A stretch of 64,000 nucleotides of DNA, from positions 30,575-94,574 of the forward strand of contig JASANE010000495.1 of NCBI GenBank assembly GCA_030248225.1, written 5' to 3'. The translations under genes were made by a program, and so were the position numbers. The notes under the pieces were generated by a model. That model was not told the DNA's origin, did no database searches, and was given only the letters and a program-made list of their open reading frames with translations. The stretch comes from Trileptium ribeirensis (lineage: Eukaryota; Nematoda; Enoplea; Enoplida; Thoracostomopsidae). This document shows, piece by piece, positions 36,031-47,740 of this stretch (within the stretch, counting starts at the first letter, position 1; every line of letters starts with the position of its first letter).

Positions 36031-36265
36031 ATGGCCAACATTTACGATAATCCTGGCCACACTACAATGGCCAACATTTTTTCGAACACCAATAATCTTG
36101 TCCACAGTATAATGGCCAACATTTTTTCGAATACCAATAATCTTGCCCACAGTATAATGGCCAACATTTTTTCGAATACCAAAAATCTTGTCCACAGCGT
36201 AATGGCCAACATTTTGGCGAATTCCCTAATAATCCTGGCCATGGCATAAAGGTCAACATTTTCGA
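36031..36265 (+). repeat. 45-bp minisatellite, about 5 units
   Basis: Units beginning ATAATGGCCAACATTTTTTC and ending AATCTTGxCCACAGT follow head to tail. The central three are nearly identical; the outer ones are diverged or length-altered (CCCTAATAATCCTGG). The period is a multiple of three, so it reads open in several frames on both strands as 15-residue peptide repeats. Single degenerate units extend back to about 35985. Confidence 0.85.
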
Positions 36266-36462
36266 ATTTAGTGGCGAATGTCTCCCAACGTAGAACATCC
36301 AACGGGAATGAACCAACTGGGTATGAAACCCACTGTAGCACCAGAATACGTACGTAAATGAGATTAGAATCGATATATAACCCCTCCGTGCGAAAGCGAA
36401 TACGTAAGCCGGATTTCCCCCGTATATACATACAGACGGTAAAGCTCTGCCGTCGCCCCATT

Positions 36463-37250
36463 CGGTAATAGAGTATGGCTTACGCAGAAGTACTTAGGGT
36501 ATGCTTGGCTAACATAAATTGCCTCAAGCACTCGCCAGTGCGCTTGTAAACTTGGTAAATTAGTCTAAGTTGAAGTAAACTAACGTTATCTGCAACGCAG
36601 TTAGAAACTGCTTTCTTGGCAGTGAACTGTATTTATTGAAACTGTGCGAGCAGCATCACAGTGTGTCTCATTTATGGCATTCTGATTAGAAAGTTATCAT
36701 TATGATCTAACTGACGGGCACGGTTTGTCCAACGTTAGCCTAAACAGTGTCTCTGACCACTGATCAGAAAATACCTTCTATCTATTATTTTCTCTTAGAA
36801 TCATATAAACCAATAATTTTAAGTTTCCTACAGTAGAACATGCAACAAACGTATGTGTAGTAAAGGGAGGCGACTGGAGACAGAGCGAAAGTGTGTATTC
36901 TACGCTCCAAGCTTTGTAAGCACATTCGATTTGACGCAGTATACGCAATGGTGTATAGTCGAACACATTTTTTGCTCTGAATGTCCAAAAACCGACATAT
37001 TTGATCGATAAATAGATATTATTAGCTTCCTCAGTCTCTTTAAAGTTTCAGAAAGGCAATAATACCATCACAATACATTAAGCTTAATGTAAAAGTTATT
37101 TTTAATGCATTTTAAATCCACTATACCTTCATTTCTTCCATCATCTGTTTTACTATATATAAATTTCGAATACCAGGTTCCGGATCCGGTTTAAATGGAC
37201 GGTTCCGGTTGCTGGTTCAGGTTCCGGTTATTCCCTGATATATATATCAT
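36463..37250 (+). repeat. 0.8-kb duplicated block, copy 1
   Basis: The segment from GGTAATAGAGTATGGCTTAC through the GGTTCCGG-rich end and TTATTCCCTGATATATATA is repeated at 37600-38397 in the same orientation, about 1.14 kb downstream, with about 90 percent agreement by eye. Open frames inside are AT-rich and carry no recognisable domain. Confidence 0.85.
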
Positions 37251-37340
37251 GGAGTAACCGGAATTCCGGTTCCGGCGAAAATCGTGTTCTGGTTCCGGCA
37301 AAGGGCAAAAACCACACCGGAACCGGAATTCCGGTATAAA
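37172..37340. repeat. GGTTCCGG-rich palindromic cluster
   Basis: Many copies of GGTTCCGG and CCGGAATTCCGG occur in both orientations. The left side begins ATACCAGGTTCCGGATCCGG and the right side ends GGAACCGGAATTCCGGTAT, together resembling the termini of a small inverted-repeat transposon. No clear target duplication could be assigned. Confidence 0.5.
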
Positions 37341-37599
37341 AATTTTGTTTGAAATTTTCCACTTTTTACGCCTCATCCTGTAAGCCAAACATATGTAATA
37401 TATATTATACAATGATCAAGCTCCAATACAACCAAGCAAAAGAAAAGATTAACTAACCAATTTGCCGTGTGAAACGTGAGCAGGAATTTTTCATAATAAC
37501 CTGCAGGTGTTTGTTAAATAGAAGCCAGGTCGATGCTTGTAGCAGCTATTTCACACATTCAGAAGTCTGCGGGGTACATTCAAATTATACCGCTCCAAC

Positions 37600-38397
37600 T
37601 CGGTAACAGAGTATGGCTTACGTAGAAGTACTTAGCCTGTGTTTGGCTAACATAAATTGCGTCAAGCACCAGCCGGTGCGCTTTAAACTTTGTAAATCAG
37701 GTGAAATTGAAGTAAAGTAACGTTATCTGCAACGCAAGCAGAAACTGCTTCCTTGGCAATGAATTGTATTTATTGAAACTGTGCGAGCAGCATCACAGTG
37801 TGTCTCATTTATAGCATTCTGATTAGAAAGTTATCATCATTATGATCTAGCTGACGGGCACTGTTTGTCCAACGCTAGCCTAAACAGTGTCTCTTACCAC
37901 TGATCAGAAAATTACATTCTATCTATTATTTTCTCTTAGAATCATATAAACCAATAATTTCAAATTTCCTACAGAAGAACATGTAACAAAAGTATGTGTA
38001 GTAAAGAAAGGCGACTGGAGACAGAGCGAAAGTGTGTATTCTACGCTCCATGCGTTGTAAGCCCATTCGATTTGACGCAGTATACGCAATGGTGTATAGT
38101 GAAAGACATTTTTTATTCTGAATGTCCAAAAACTGACATATTTGATTGATAAATAAACACTATTAGCTTCCTCAGTCTCTTTAAAGTTTCAGAAAGGCAA
38201 TAATACCATCGCGATACATTAAGTTTAATGTAAAAGTTATTTTTAATGCATTTTAAATCCACTATACCTTCATTTCTCCCATCATCTGTTTTACTATATA
38301 TAAATTTCGAAGACACGGATCCGGTTTAAACGGACGGTTCCGGTTGCTGGTTCCGGTTCCGGTAAATTTCGGTTCCGGTTATTCCCTGATATATATA
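37600..38397 (+). repeat. 0.8-kb duplicated block, copy 2
   Basis: Second copy of 36463-37250. It lacks the right-hand half of the GGTTCCGG palindromic cluster and instead has the tandem words GGTTCCGGTTCCGGTAAATTTC. Confidence 0.85.
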
Positions 38398-38423
38398 ACC
38401 ATTGTTTTAATGTACTTTGTTTG

Positions 38424-38800
38424 ATGGCCATAAGGGCACGTACTATGTAATTGATTCATCTTTTCATGATCGTGTCGCGTATCTATATACCATTGGAATT
38501 ACCATTGATACTCGTATATGTTTTCAGGTATATGTACACCGTTTGTCAGTCATACTCGAATGTATTTACGTATATACAGATGTTATTGTAAAGGCCATAA
38601 AAGCGCCTGTAATTCATTACGATTTCATACCGTTTATGATCACTCTATTTGTACCGTATATTGTGCTGGTAGAGGCCATAAAAGCTAATTTTGTACTGTT
38701 CTTACCGTTACATTGATACATTGTACCATTGATTATGAACCCACGTTTGTCGTATATATTAATCGTGCTGTTGGCCATAAAAGCGCCATTAATTGTTGTA
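38424..38800 (+). repeat. Degenerate repeats built on GGCCATAAAAGCG
   Basis: GGCCATAA(A/G)(A/G)GC occurs at 38426, 38594, 38674 and 38774, each followed by related words (TAATTCATTACGATTTCAT, GTACCATTGAT). Spacing is irregular (80-170 bp), suggesting an old, rearranged tandem array. Confidence 0.6.
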
Positions 38801-39010
38801 ATTTCATGCCATTTATACCATAATTGTGTACGTTATTGTACTTTGTATTGTATCAGTTTGGAGGTACCCTTAATAGGGAATAATTCATCTTGCTTAGCGT
38901 GATGTTGAAGAAAATGTTAGGAATTTTTTTTGTAAAGTAGTGTTTTTGTAGGTTGAAATTGCGAGTATGGTGATTTCCCCCTTGCCATACTCGATTCGTG
39001 GAAAATTATA

Positions 39011-39374
39011 CTGGCCTGTCCACAGCCCTCCGAAAAGTGGGGGGGGAACTTCGGGGGGCCCCATGTTCATTCTCGGGGGAAATTTCAAAGTGGGGGGATA
39101 AGTTTTGCTTAAAAATACAAAATATTTTCATGCATTTTTGCTACTGTGAACGTACTTGCAAGCTAAAAACAATATTTTAGCATTATAATTAGTGGTAATT
39201 AATGTTTAAGAAACAATTTGCAAACAAAGAACATAAATTTTCAGACATAAAAAATTTTTGGAATTAGTTGAACATGGGGGGTTTCGGCCGAGTGGGGGGG
39301 ACGGACATGGGGGAAAATCTCACGAACATGGGGGATTTGGAAAGTGGGGGTCCCCCTCACTGTGGACAGGCCAG
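39011..39374 (+). mobile_element. MITE family A, copy 2 (364 bp), best preserved
   Basis: A perfect 15-bp terminal inverted repeat, CTGGCCTGTCCACAG and CTGTGGACAGGCCAG, is flanked by a perfect 5-bp duplication, TTATA (39006-39010 and 39375-39379). The ends carry long G runs on the plus strand; the core is AT-rich and shares TTTCATGCATTTTT with copy 1. No coding capacity. It is the natural reference copy of the family. Confidence 0.93.
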
Positions 39375-39379
39375 TTATA

Positions 39380-41100
39380 GGACGGTACGACTCCACCGCT
39401 GAACCCAATATATATGTATGTAGGCAGGAATAGCCCTACCCGGCATGGTATAGACTGCGAAACTTGCTGCAAATTGTCGTAGGAAAGACTGGCCGTGACG
39501 GATGCCCGTCACGACCGTCCTTGCCAATGAGGACCACAAAAATATGGCTGCTCTCTCTAAAGCGAACGGCAATTGAGTAAATTCCCCGAAAAGTATAAGA
39601 ATCCAAAATATTAAACTTCCCAGTGTTCAATATGTAACACTACACTGGTAACTCGTAAAGCTTTATGAAATATCAAATACCAGCGTTCATTCTCGCTGGT
39701 CGAGATAAGAAATAAAATTTAGAAAATTTGGTATCTAAAGTATCGGCTCCGGTCCATAACTCCGGAACCGTTGGGCGTTCGAAGATTTGTTACTCAACAT
39801 TTCTTATAGGAAATTTTACGGTTTTTCTAATGAGACCGGTTTCGTGGAGATCTGACCCGGCTCCACGGACTTATGGACAAATTAGTATGTACGTAGGCGA
39901 TTAAGTACAAATAATTAGATATCTTAACGAATATTGAACACAAAATTATATATGTAGCATCGCCGTAATCCCCTGATCCGAGGCTTTTAAGCCCGGACTG
40001 GTCCCGCTGCGTCCACTTTTAGACACCCCATGCGAAGATTTCAGGAATAACGCCTTGACAGGCGTGTCACCCCTTATTGGATTCCCCTTGTCAAAACTAA
40101 CCCAAAGATCTATGAAACACCCCGGAAAAGAGTACCCCGAACTCGCGGGAGCCGTTTAAAACACCCCACCCTGGGAAAAATTTGGCATGGACCCTCCCCA
40201 AGAGCTCATTTCCCCCTGTAGACCGAATACGGTCCTGTTACATATCATTTTGACCGGACGGGCACGTTGAGTCCGGATCCGGGTTCCTTTGGGCACTTCG
40301 GCCATCAACCAGGGACTCCCATCCTTCTTTTTACTCTTTTGCCCTCGCTTGTTTTGTTTTGTTTACATAAGCCGCTTTTCTTTTTTTGGAGCTTATTTCT
40401 AAGCCTTTATATAAAGTAAGTAAGTATTAATATTAAAGCTATGTAAATAAATAATCTAATAGTGAGTTTATATAAAAGTTGTTAGTCACTCGGATACCTG
40501 GCGTTCGTGCTTATAATTTGCCGTACACGTCGTGTTAAGCTTTTCTTTAACAAGTCGACCGTCCGCATCGGAATTGGAATTTAATACAATGGCGGTTAGC
40601 CGAGTTTTTTATCAATCGGTAAATAAACTTTATATTAAACCAAAATAAATTTTAATATAAACTTGGAAGTTTCATAGTAGCTTAGAAGTGTTTCTTATCA
40701 TCAACCAAAGCAAGCTACATTTATACGGTTTTGATACTAAGCGGGCTTCATATTGCTCGGATCCCCGAATCGTAAGCTGCAGTATAAATATGTTCGACGC
40801 TTCACGTTGCTGCAGAGTTGTGTTAAAGTCGCTGGTTATATATAGTTAATAAAAGTTTAATAGTTTTAACTTGAAGATGAGGAGTTTCTGGAGAATTTTA
40901 TATTAATTTCATAAAACTTTTATTTAAGGGGGGTAATCAAATTAATTATATAAAATTTGGACATTAAATTTGTTCAAAAATGATCGGAATTCGTTCCGAT
41001 AACAGTGTTGACTTAAAGGCTCAGAAAATGGGGTCAGATCGCATCAAAAGTGCTGAATAAGCACTTTAACCGTCCAAAATTTGAAAATTCAAATTTTTAA
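39380..41100. other. Intronic stretch with a GC-rich, possibly coding relic at 39960-40330
   Basis: Most of this is AT-rich and featureless. At 39960-40330 GC content rises and a plus-strand reading gives protein-like phrases such as PYWIPLVKTNPKIYETP and PDPGSFGHFGHQPGTP, broken by stops. It could be the end of a retroelement coding region; this is weak. Confidence 0.3.
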
Positions 41101-41109
41101 CAGTTTCAG

Positions 41110-41117
41110 TATTTAAG
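41110..41117 (+). promoter_or_regulatory. TATA-like box of a possible intronic promoter
   Basis: TATTTAAG stands within a locally GC-richer segment, about 170 bp upstream of an ATG that is followed by a consensus donor at 41311. Core promoter function is inferred from position only. Confidence 0.3.
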
Positions 41118-41281
41118 CAGAGTTGCAATCACTCTGCAGCGTTCGGTCCGACTTCGACAGCGCTGAGTTCGGTCGTTTTGCAGACCGACTCTGGCGCTTC
41201 CTGCAGTTTACGTTTTGCTCTTCATCTTACCGATTTATTTCTGGCTTTTCGTTGTTGTTCGCGCGCGCGGACGGATGGGAG

Positions 41282-41310
41282 ATGGACGTCGACACAAAGG
41301 ATCCAAATTT
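41282..41310 (+). CDS. Possible alternative first coding exon of the SR-rich gene
   Basis: The ATG at 41282 starts MDVDTKDPN plus two bases and runs straight into GTAAGT. The exon ends in phase 2, the same as the SR-rich exon at 34186-34477, so it could splice in frame to the acceptor at 46028 and produce a shorter isoform. The context GGGAGATGG is acceptable for initiation, and a TATTTAAG box lies upstream. Alternatively this is the start of an unrelated gene or part of a retroelement terminal repeat. Confidence 0.35.
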
Positions 41311-42059
41311 GTAAGTGTGGACAGGGAGGCTTAGCTTAGGAAGGTAAGGAAATTAGTTAGATTGAGCACATAGAAGTAACCAAGTTGTAGTAGAAGCAAT
41401 ACATATCTACGTCACATGGAAGTCATGTTAAGCCTCCATGGACTCCCTGTCCATACTGGTGTTTACATGATAGTTTAGCCCGCCCTAGCTCGCCCCGTCG
41501 ACCAGTAGCCATGTCCAGAGATTCGCCGGATTTAATTGACGGGTCGAAGTCGAATTGAACTTCCCTCGGTCATCGAGTTAGGACATAAATAAGCGTAACA
41601 CTCGCGCTTAGACTCATTTTACATGCTTCCCTGAATCGAGTTAGGATTTGAAAATAGGATCTTTGAGCCGACCGAGGTTAAACAAACCCCGTTTTGATTG
41701 GAGATTATCATTAGAACTCCGAATTATACATGGTCACACAAGTTTCGCTTAGTATTTGTCAAAGTTTATGCTCAAGGTTTTCCACGCTTTACGACTTCTT
41801 TGGACGAAAGTCCGTCTATTCATTTTGCTATTTTAATTAGGAATATTGTCAGACCAAGTTATCCTAGGAACCCAGTCAAAATTCCGCTAATAATGCAGTA
41901 GTGCTGTAGGCTTCATCCGCACATGATAAAAATTTTGTATTGAACCACAAACAGACATACTGTCATAACTCCCCATGAGCGAGATGGCTCACCTAAGTAG
42001 AAAATTCGGTCTATCTAGAGAACTATCCCAGGCATTTAGCTGAAATTTTACCCGGATCT

Positions 42060-42490
42060 CGAGAAGGATCTGAGCTAGTGTTTCGATACCTAAAAGGTTC
42101 AAATATTGCGTCAGAAACACAAACCCGACGACCTTGAAGGGCATCGCCCCCACCAACAATGAAGATTTAAATATCTTAGGATCTACTCCAGGAATTTTGC
42201 TAAAACTCTGGCAGTTTCTTCGTAGTAATGTCCACTAACGAGTGTGACTCTAAAACACCGATTTCAAGTCGGAAACCCAAACCCGACGGCCATGAAGAGC
42301 CCTAATCCCACCGAAAAATTAAAATATTTCGAGATTCTCTCCAGGAATTTTGTTGAAACTCTTGCAGTTTCTTTGTAGGAATGTCCGCTACCGGACATCG
42401 TTCTAAAACTCAACTTTATCAGGTCGGAATCACAAACCCGACGGCCCGATAGGCGTCCGCTCCTACCCAAAACTTTAACTGTTTACAACT
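42060..42490 (+). repeat. Degenerate tandem repeat, about 155-bp unit, 3 copies
   Basis: AAACCCGACG(A/G)CC starts at 42121, 42279 and 42434. CCAGGAATTTTG(C/T)T(A/G)AAACTC and TTTCTT(C/T)GTAG(T/G)AATGTCC lie between them in order. The array lies in the 11.5-kb intron; no gene in it. Confidence 0.75.
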
Positions 42491-45189
42491 TATAATTCCT
42501 TCCAGGAATTTCAATGATTTTTACTGTACAAATAGAGGCCCGTTAGCCTTCCATTTGAGCTATTAAGCCAGGCAAAGCCGTGGCTCATTCAAAAATTATG
42601 AAAATTATGGACCCGGGCAGAGCAAAATCCGCCCAGGGTCGACACAACTTTCATAGAATCCCCTGCCGTATGCACTTTTATATACAGTTTCATAAGTAGG
42701 TTTTGGTCTTGCTTTTGCACATAGTTCTGAGTCTCTCTCTCTGAGTACGTAGCAGTTATGCAGCACGAAAGCCGTCGGAGACTTGAATCTCCGATATATG
42801 GCCGTTGCAATGAAGATATCAAATTTACCAGAGTTGGTAAATTTGTTGGTAGTGGCAATCTTTTTGAATAACAAAATTGACGATGTCGCTAGACGCGATA
42901 TCGGGTCTCGGCCCGACGGACAAATTTTTGTGAGGCCCGCTGACCCGGTCCTAGTAAATCAATAAATAAGGTCAAACCCAGCCCCCATGCAAAATTTCGT
43001 AAAGAAAGGCTGGTAAACTAGGAAGAAATTGAGAATTATATATTTTCTCCAGCCCCTATGGAACCAAACTCATAATCTCCTTCGAAAACCAGCAATCCGA
43101 GCAATTTAAAGACTCAAACCAAGTGCATTACACGAAATAACATTGTTACGGTTGTTTCGACAACCGGGGCCTCCGCTTACTGACTCGCTTTGTCGAGTAG
43201 ACAACGCTACCATGCTGGTTAAATTTTAGTACCAAAATAGAGCTCATTTTTGAGAGCCTTTTCAAGCTAAAATAACTTAAGCAGCAGTTTTTTAGGACAG
43301 TGCTGAAGACCTACGGGGCATCACCACATATAGTTTTTGTTTTAGTCAAATTTATAGGTAACTAGAAGCAATTTTAACCCCTGTCCCTAGACCTTAAAGC
43401 TGGTAGGAAAATTGTACCATGACAAAGTATAACCACCAAGTTGGTTGAAACCTTTCCAATTTATAGCGATTATTAGCCGTATCGTTAATTGGGGACGTGC
43501 CCTAGCTCGTCTGTTTTTCTCACTTTAGTATCATTACGTATCAGTAACGGTGAGCGACCCGATCTTTGTGGTACACCCTCCACATTTAGGAACCGAATTA
43601 AGATAGCACATTAGCATCGGAAATCAATTAAGACAAGTTTGTTAGCCCGTTTGAATTTGTAGAAATTGAGGATACCCCATGATAGCTCAGTGCTTCGGTA
43701 GTGGCCTACTGATACGCCACAGTGCATTATCGAATAAATAGTTAATTCTTGACCCGAAATTCTGTCAGGATGAACCAAACAAAATTGTCAAACTTCATAA
43801 GTAAACCATGAACAATTTAGTATGATTCTTTGGTGTGGAAGCGACCATTATAACTAGTATGCAATGCGCCTATGAGTTCTTATATCTGGATCCCGTTGCG
43901 GAGCAACACTTTTTGATAAAATTACTGTCAAATGTTGAATCATTTTATGATCATGAAAACTTGAAGCTCATACTTGAAGATACGAAGAGTCCGTTTTTGG
44001 CAGTTATTTAGGTTACCAATGAGCCTCGTTTGAATGCTAAGTTTTATAGTTTTGTTTGAGGAGTGATTTTCTAGAAAATTGGAACCAAAACTTAATCAGT
44101 TAGGTCTATGCAACCAGTCGGAAATTTTATCTCTTACTTATGGTCACCGCACCATACGTATGTATGTATGCGAGTAGGACAAATTTTAGATATCGCACCA
44201 TAGGAGAATTCATGAGTTTGCCTCTTAAACGTACTGTTTTGTCAATATATACCATTGCTCGTTTATCATAATACCTTGCCGTATGTTAATCCAATCGCTA
44301 CAAATGCTTACTTATCATGTACCATAGTCTCGTGATTAGGATGAGCAAGATTGAGTTCCGCAAGTTTCCCTTTTTACGCTTGTCCCGTGTGCCTCATTCG
44401 TGTCGATTGTTATACCGCCTTTCGCTTACCTGAACCTGTTGTTTTGTTGGAGTACCCTCCTTTACTAGCAATCGTAGTGCCGAGCAAGTGTTTAGTTCAA
44501 TGGCTTTTATCGATAACTAACCGTATCACTTACCGGTACTGGCTTTTGATTTGACCCACTGCTTTTCATGAGTAAGGTAAGCGCAGCTGTCATTAGAAAA
44601 GGCTTAGCAGTACACGCCGTGATCTGACTCAGCTGTGAGAGTTCTGTAAAAAAAGCCGATGACTCCGCCACTTACCCATTTTGACGCCCTGCTCATTCTT
44701 TTAATAGCGTACCATTTCGGTGACATAGTACCAGCTGTATTCGCCCGGATAATATGTGTCTGTCTATACCCAATTTAGTGACTCATCAATAAATGCTCAT
44801 TGAAACCCAATGTGTTCCAGTGTTTTATTGACCCTCGTAGCGACAGGTATTCGAAGGGGTTTGAAATCCATCACCCCAGTCGACTACTCACGTTCAGGTT
44901 TGACACGCGCATCGAATAAGCAAACCTTAGCGTGACTCGCCGATTCAATTATGTTACTGTATAAGTACGACTCACGCGATCAATAAGGAGAATTTGTAGA
45001 ACTCAAGCTGAACACCCAGTATAGAAATTTAGACGCACGAATCCGACGTTAAGCGTCTAGGGATTTGTCGGACCCTAGTTGGGGCCACTGGCTAAATAAA
45101 ATAAATTAATCGTTCGAGAAAGTGGGAACCAATTTCGATCAAACCTAAGTACCGAAAATTTTACACTTTTCGGGTTAAACGTGGATAGG
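42491..45189. other. Intronic stretch with no supported feature
   Basis: No exon with suitable phase, no clear repeat and no RNA gene was recognised. Confidence 0.4.
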
Positions 45190-45470
45190 GAATAGCGGTA
45201 TGGCCTCTTTGGCCTGTGAGCAGGTGACGGAGCCGACCTCCATGGGGACCTCGAAGGTTGTACCTCGTAAACTACATACGCAACCCGTCTGGCAGGATCA
45301 GAACACATCCTGTGAAGCGCCCCTGTGGCTTACTAAGCTCCGTAATTTCTTGAGCCTGACTCGAACAAAAGAAAATTTACCCAATAGGTCCGTCCTTGAA
45401 GTCACGATAGCCGGGGTCGTATGGGCATTACGTTTGGGGAAGTGCGTAATGCAGCAACGTCACGTCGATC
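45190..45470 (+). repeat. Dispersed repeat, copy 2 (first at 14740-15030)
   Basis: Ordered shared words with 14740-15030: GGGAATAGCGGTATGGC, GTGAGCAGGTG, GTGAAGCGCCCCTGTGG and ATAGCCGGGGTCGTATGG. GC content is above that of the neighbours and a 97-codon open frame spans it, but the other copy does not keep that frame. Confidence 0.65.
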
Positions 45471-46027
45471 CAATACATATATATTATGCCTAGTTGTTAT
45501 TATACAACTTTGAGAAATGTGTTGTAATAAACTGCCAGTGAGGATACGATCAAAGAGGCAACGCCTTTAAACGCCAAGTTGATTCCTGTAGTATTGCTCA
45601 GATTGTCAAAGACTAGTAGGTCGGTAGCTATATATGACAAAGCGACTCTGCAAGATAAAAGTATAATGTAGAGGTTTATAAAAACGAAATCTATTGTAAT
45701 TTCGACGTAAAATTGGTAAAGAAATGGCTTAAATATTGTTGAAAATTCATTCATATGTGACACTCAAAAGTTTTGTGTATTACCTTAGCTGTTTTCCGTG
45801 TAGCTTTCTGCTAGAGTATTCCCAATTATGAAAGTAACAATATGTCTGTCGAAGAGTTTTGCTGCAAACAGACGGACAGAACATTTTTATCGCTGTTATT
45901 CGATATTTCAGGACACTGCGCTCGGTACGATACTTCCTTTTCAATTAAGAAGTTTTTTGCTTCATAATGGCATATGGCACTTTGTTATATGACGTTGATA
46001 TGAATCCTAGATTTACATTGATTGCAG

Positions 46028-46324
46028 GTACCACAGAAATGACAGACACAGCGACCAACATCACCGTCGATATCAACCGTATGAACGCAGTCGTCAATTT
46101 TTTGATGAAGGACCGCGTCGCAGTAGTGGGCACCGTAATGACAGCGACAGAAGTGAGCGACACCAGCAACAGCGTGACGATTATGATTACTCGCGGATAT
46201 CGATACGTGGACGTAAACTTGGACGAAGAGAGAGTTCCCCGCGTCACAGGTCAAAAGAACGTGATAATCAGTCATCGCACAGGCGTCGAGATGGTGAACG
46301 AAATGACAGAAGACGGTCGAGGAG
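46028..46324 (+). CDS. SR-rich protein exon, Arg/His/Gln-rich
   Basis: Acceptor TTACATTGATTGCAG; donor GTACGC at 46325. Three frames are open across this region. The one that keeps phase with both neighbouring exons reads YHRNDRHSDQHHRRYQPYE, then FFDEGPRRSSGHRNDSDRS, RHQQQRDDYDYSRISIRG, GRRESSPRHRSKERDNQSS and HRRRDGERNDRRRSR. This composition matches the other exons, whereas the alternative frames give unrelated Thr/Val- or Cys/His-rich peptides. It ends in phase 2. The repeated CG-containing Arg codons explain why the overlapping frames stay open. Confidence 0.78.
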
Positions 46325-46679
46325 GTACGCCGCCAATAGTGCACTGTATTGATATGGCTTCCCAGTGCGCCTTGAGCATTGAGTTGGTCATTCAAATTTA
46401 GGCATCCTCCTATCCTTTGGTCTTCCTTATATCAATAATGTTTGAACTACACAAATTTTTGGTGTATTAGCTTATATATTGATATTATGATTTCCCAAAT
46501 TGAGTTTTCTCTTCGCCTTGAATTTGGCATGTAAGTGAATTTAGGCTTTTCAAAGTTTCGGCAGGAAAATAATATACCAGCACTACATTGAAGACAACGT
46601 AACTGTTCTTTGGAGCAGTGTGGAAAACCACAAGACGGAATATTCCTAAATTACCATTCACAACACAAAAAATATTGTG

Positions 46680-47040
46680 TTGCATTCATCATTTGCTCAA
46701 TGGAAGCATACAATTCGCACACCATTGTTTCAGCCGTGTTCAAGAGCCCTGAAAATTTGCAAACCTATTTTAGCCGTCCTTGAGCAACTAAATGGAAAAA
46801 TGCTATAAAATAATGTTACTATTATCATTTTCGTCTTCTGCAGCTGTGTTATTTTGATACTGGAAGACATTTGTTCGCGGCGTATAGAGATATACAATTC
46901 GGGCAGCTTTGTACCGCCGTGCTAGTGAACGCTGAAAATATGAAATTCCATTCTAGCCTTTTGTACAGAACTAAATAGAAACATGATAGAAAAATGTTAC
47001 TATTATCGCTTTTGCTATCTGCAGCTATCTGTAGCGTTAA
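46680..47040 (+). repeat. Tandem duplication, about 183-bp unit
   Basis: AATGTTACTATTATC recurs at 46810 and 46993. CATACAATTCG or TATACAATTCG, CCGTG, CTGAAAAT and TCTGCAGCT keep the same order in both copies. Confidence 0.6.
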
Positions 47041-47389
47041 CAAACTTACCAGTGTAGTTGTCAAGCAACAAAGTAAAACGTATAATGGGTTCTGGTTCAA
47101 TAACCCAATAACACCATCCTTTACCTCCATTAACAAAATATTCGGAAAAGCGTTATAAGTAAAAATGCTAGGAAAATGACGAGAATAAAGCGCGGTAGGT
47201 TTTATTTTATTTTTATACGCTGAAGGCGTATGGTAATTTTAAATAAAACCCATGAGGGAAAATTAAAAAGCTTATAAACTAGTGGCTTGTCTCATCGCCA
47301 AGGTGGTCATTCTAAATGTTGAATAAATGTAATTTTATGTCAGCCGTCACTAAACTTTATCGTAGCACTCTGTGAATAAAGACTGGAGT

Positions 47390-47740
47390 TTTCAAGCATC
47401 TGCATAGTACGTAGCCGCACTGTCAACGCAGCGTACACAGCTCTACGGAACATCAAATTTCAAAATGAGCTTAATATTATGTTTTTTGGATAGTTGGAGA
47501 GATATAACAGAAGCTCGTTGCGTATTTAGTCTTACAGGCCCGTTTAAAATCTTTTTTAACACAGCCATTCAGTTGACGAAACCGTAACCTGCAACTATAT
47601 AGAGCTTCAGTTGTTGCTCTACAAAATGAGTGCAACATCACCCTTAGATGTTCGTTGGTTGTTGAGATGTGTACTTTTTCATGCATTTCGGGTCTCGTGG
47701 ACACTTATAAAAACCCACACGTCTTAATCATAAGTCTAAA
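47390..47740 (+). repeat. Relative of the 175-bp repeat at 34.7 kb
   Basis: CTACAAAATGAG, TTTTTCATGCATTTCGGGTC and TCGTGGACACTTATAAAAACC parallel the 34740-35170 units (CTACAAAATGAG, TTTTCATGTATTTTTGGTC, TCATGGAACTATTAAAAAC). Confidence 0.55.

Larger units (their letters stand above)
34478..46027. other. 11.55-kb intron of the SR-rich gene
   Basis: Donor GTAAGG, acceptor TTACATTGATTGCAG. The flanking exons are phase 2 and fit directly (GG plus G makes Gly), so no intervening exon is required. The intron contains several tandem repeats, a 0.8-kb duplicated block, a family A MITE and a possible alternative first exon at 41.1-41.3 kb. Stretches without a listed feature showed nothing recognisable. 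Confidence 0.55.

Noticed and set aside
36031..36265. CRISPR-like array
   Set aside because: The units are contiguous tandem repeats without unique spacers, in a eukaryotic intron.
39960..41310. LTR retrotransposon end (coding relic followed by an LTR)
   Set aside because: Coding-like phrases and a TATTTAAG box are suggestive, but no paired terminal repeat, primer-binding site or target duplication was found.
45967..46401. Long overlapping open frames on both strands (up to 144 codons)
   Set aside because: They overlap the SR-rich exon 46028-46324. Only a third frame joins the neighbouring exons in phase and matches their composition. The others are shadows of CG-rich Arg codons.
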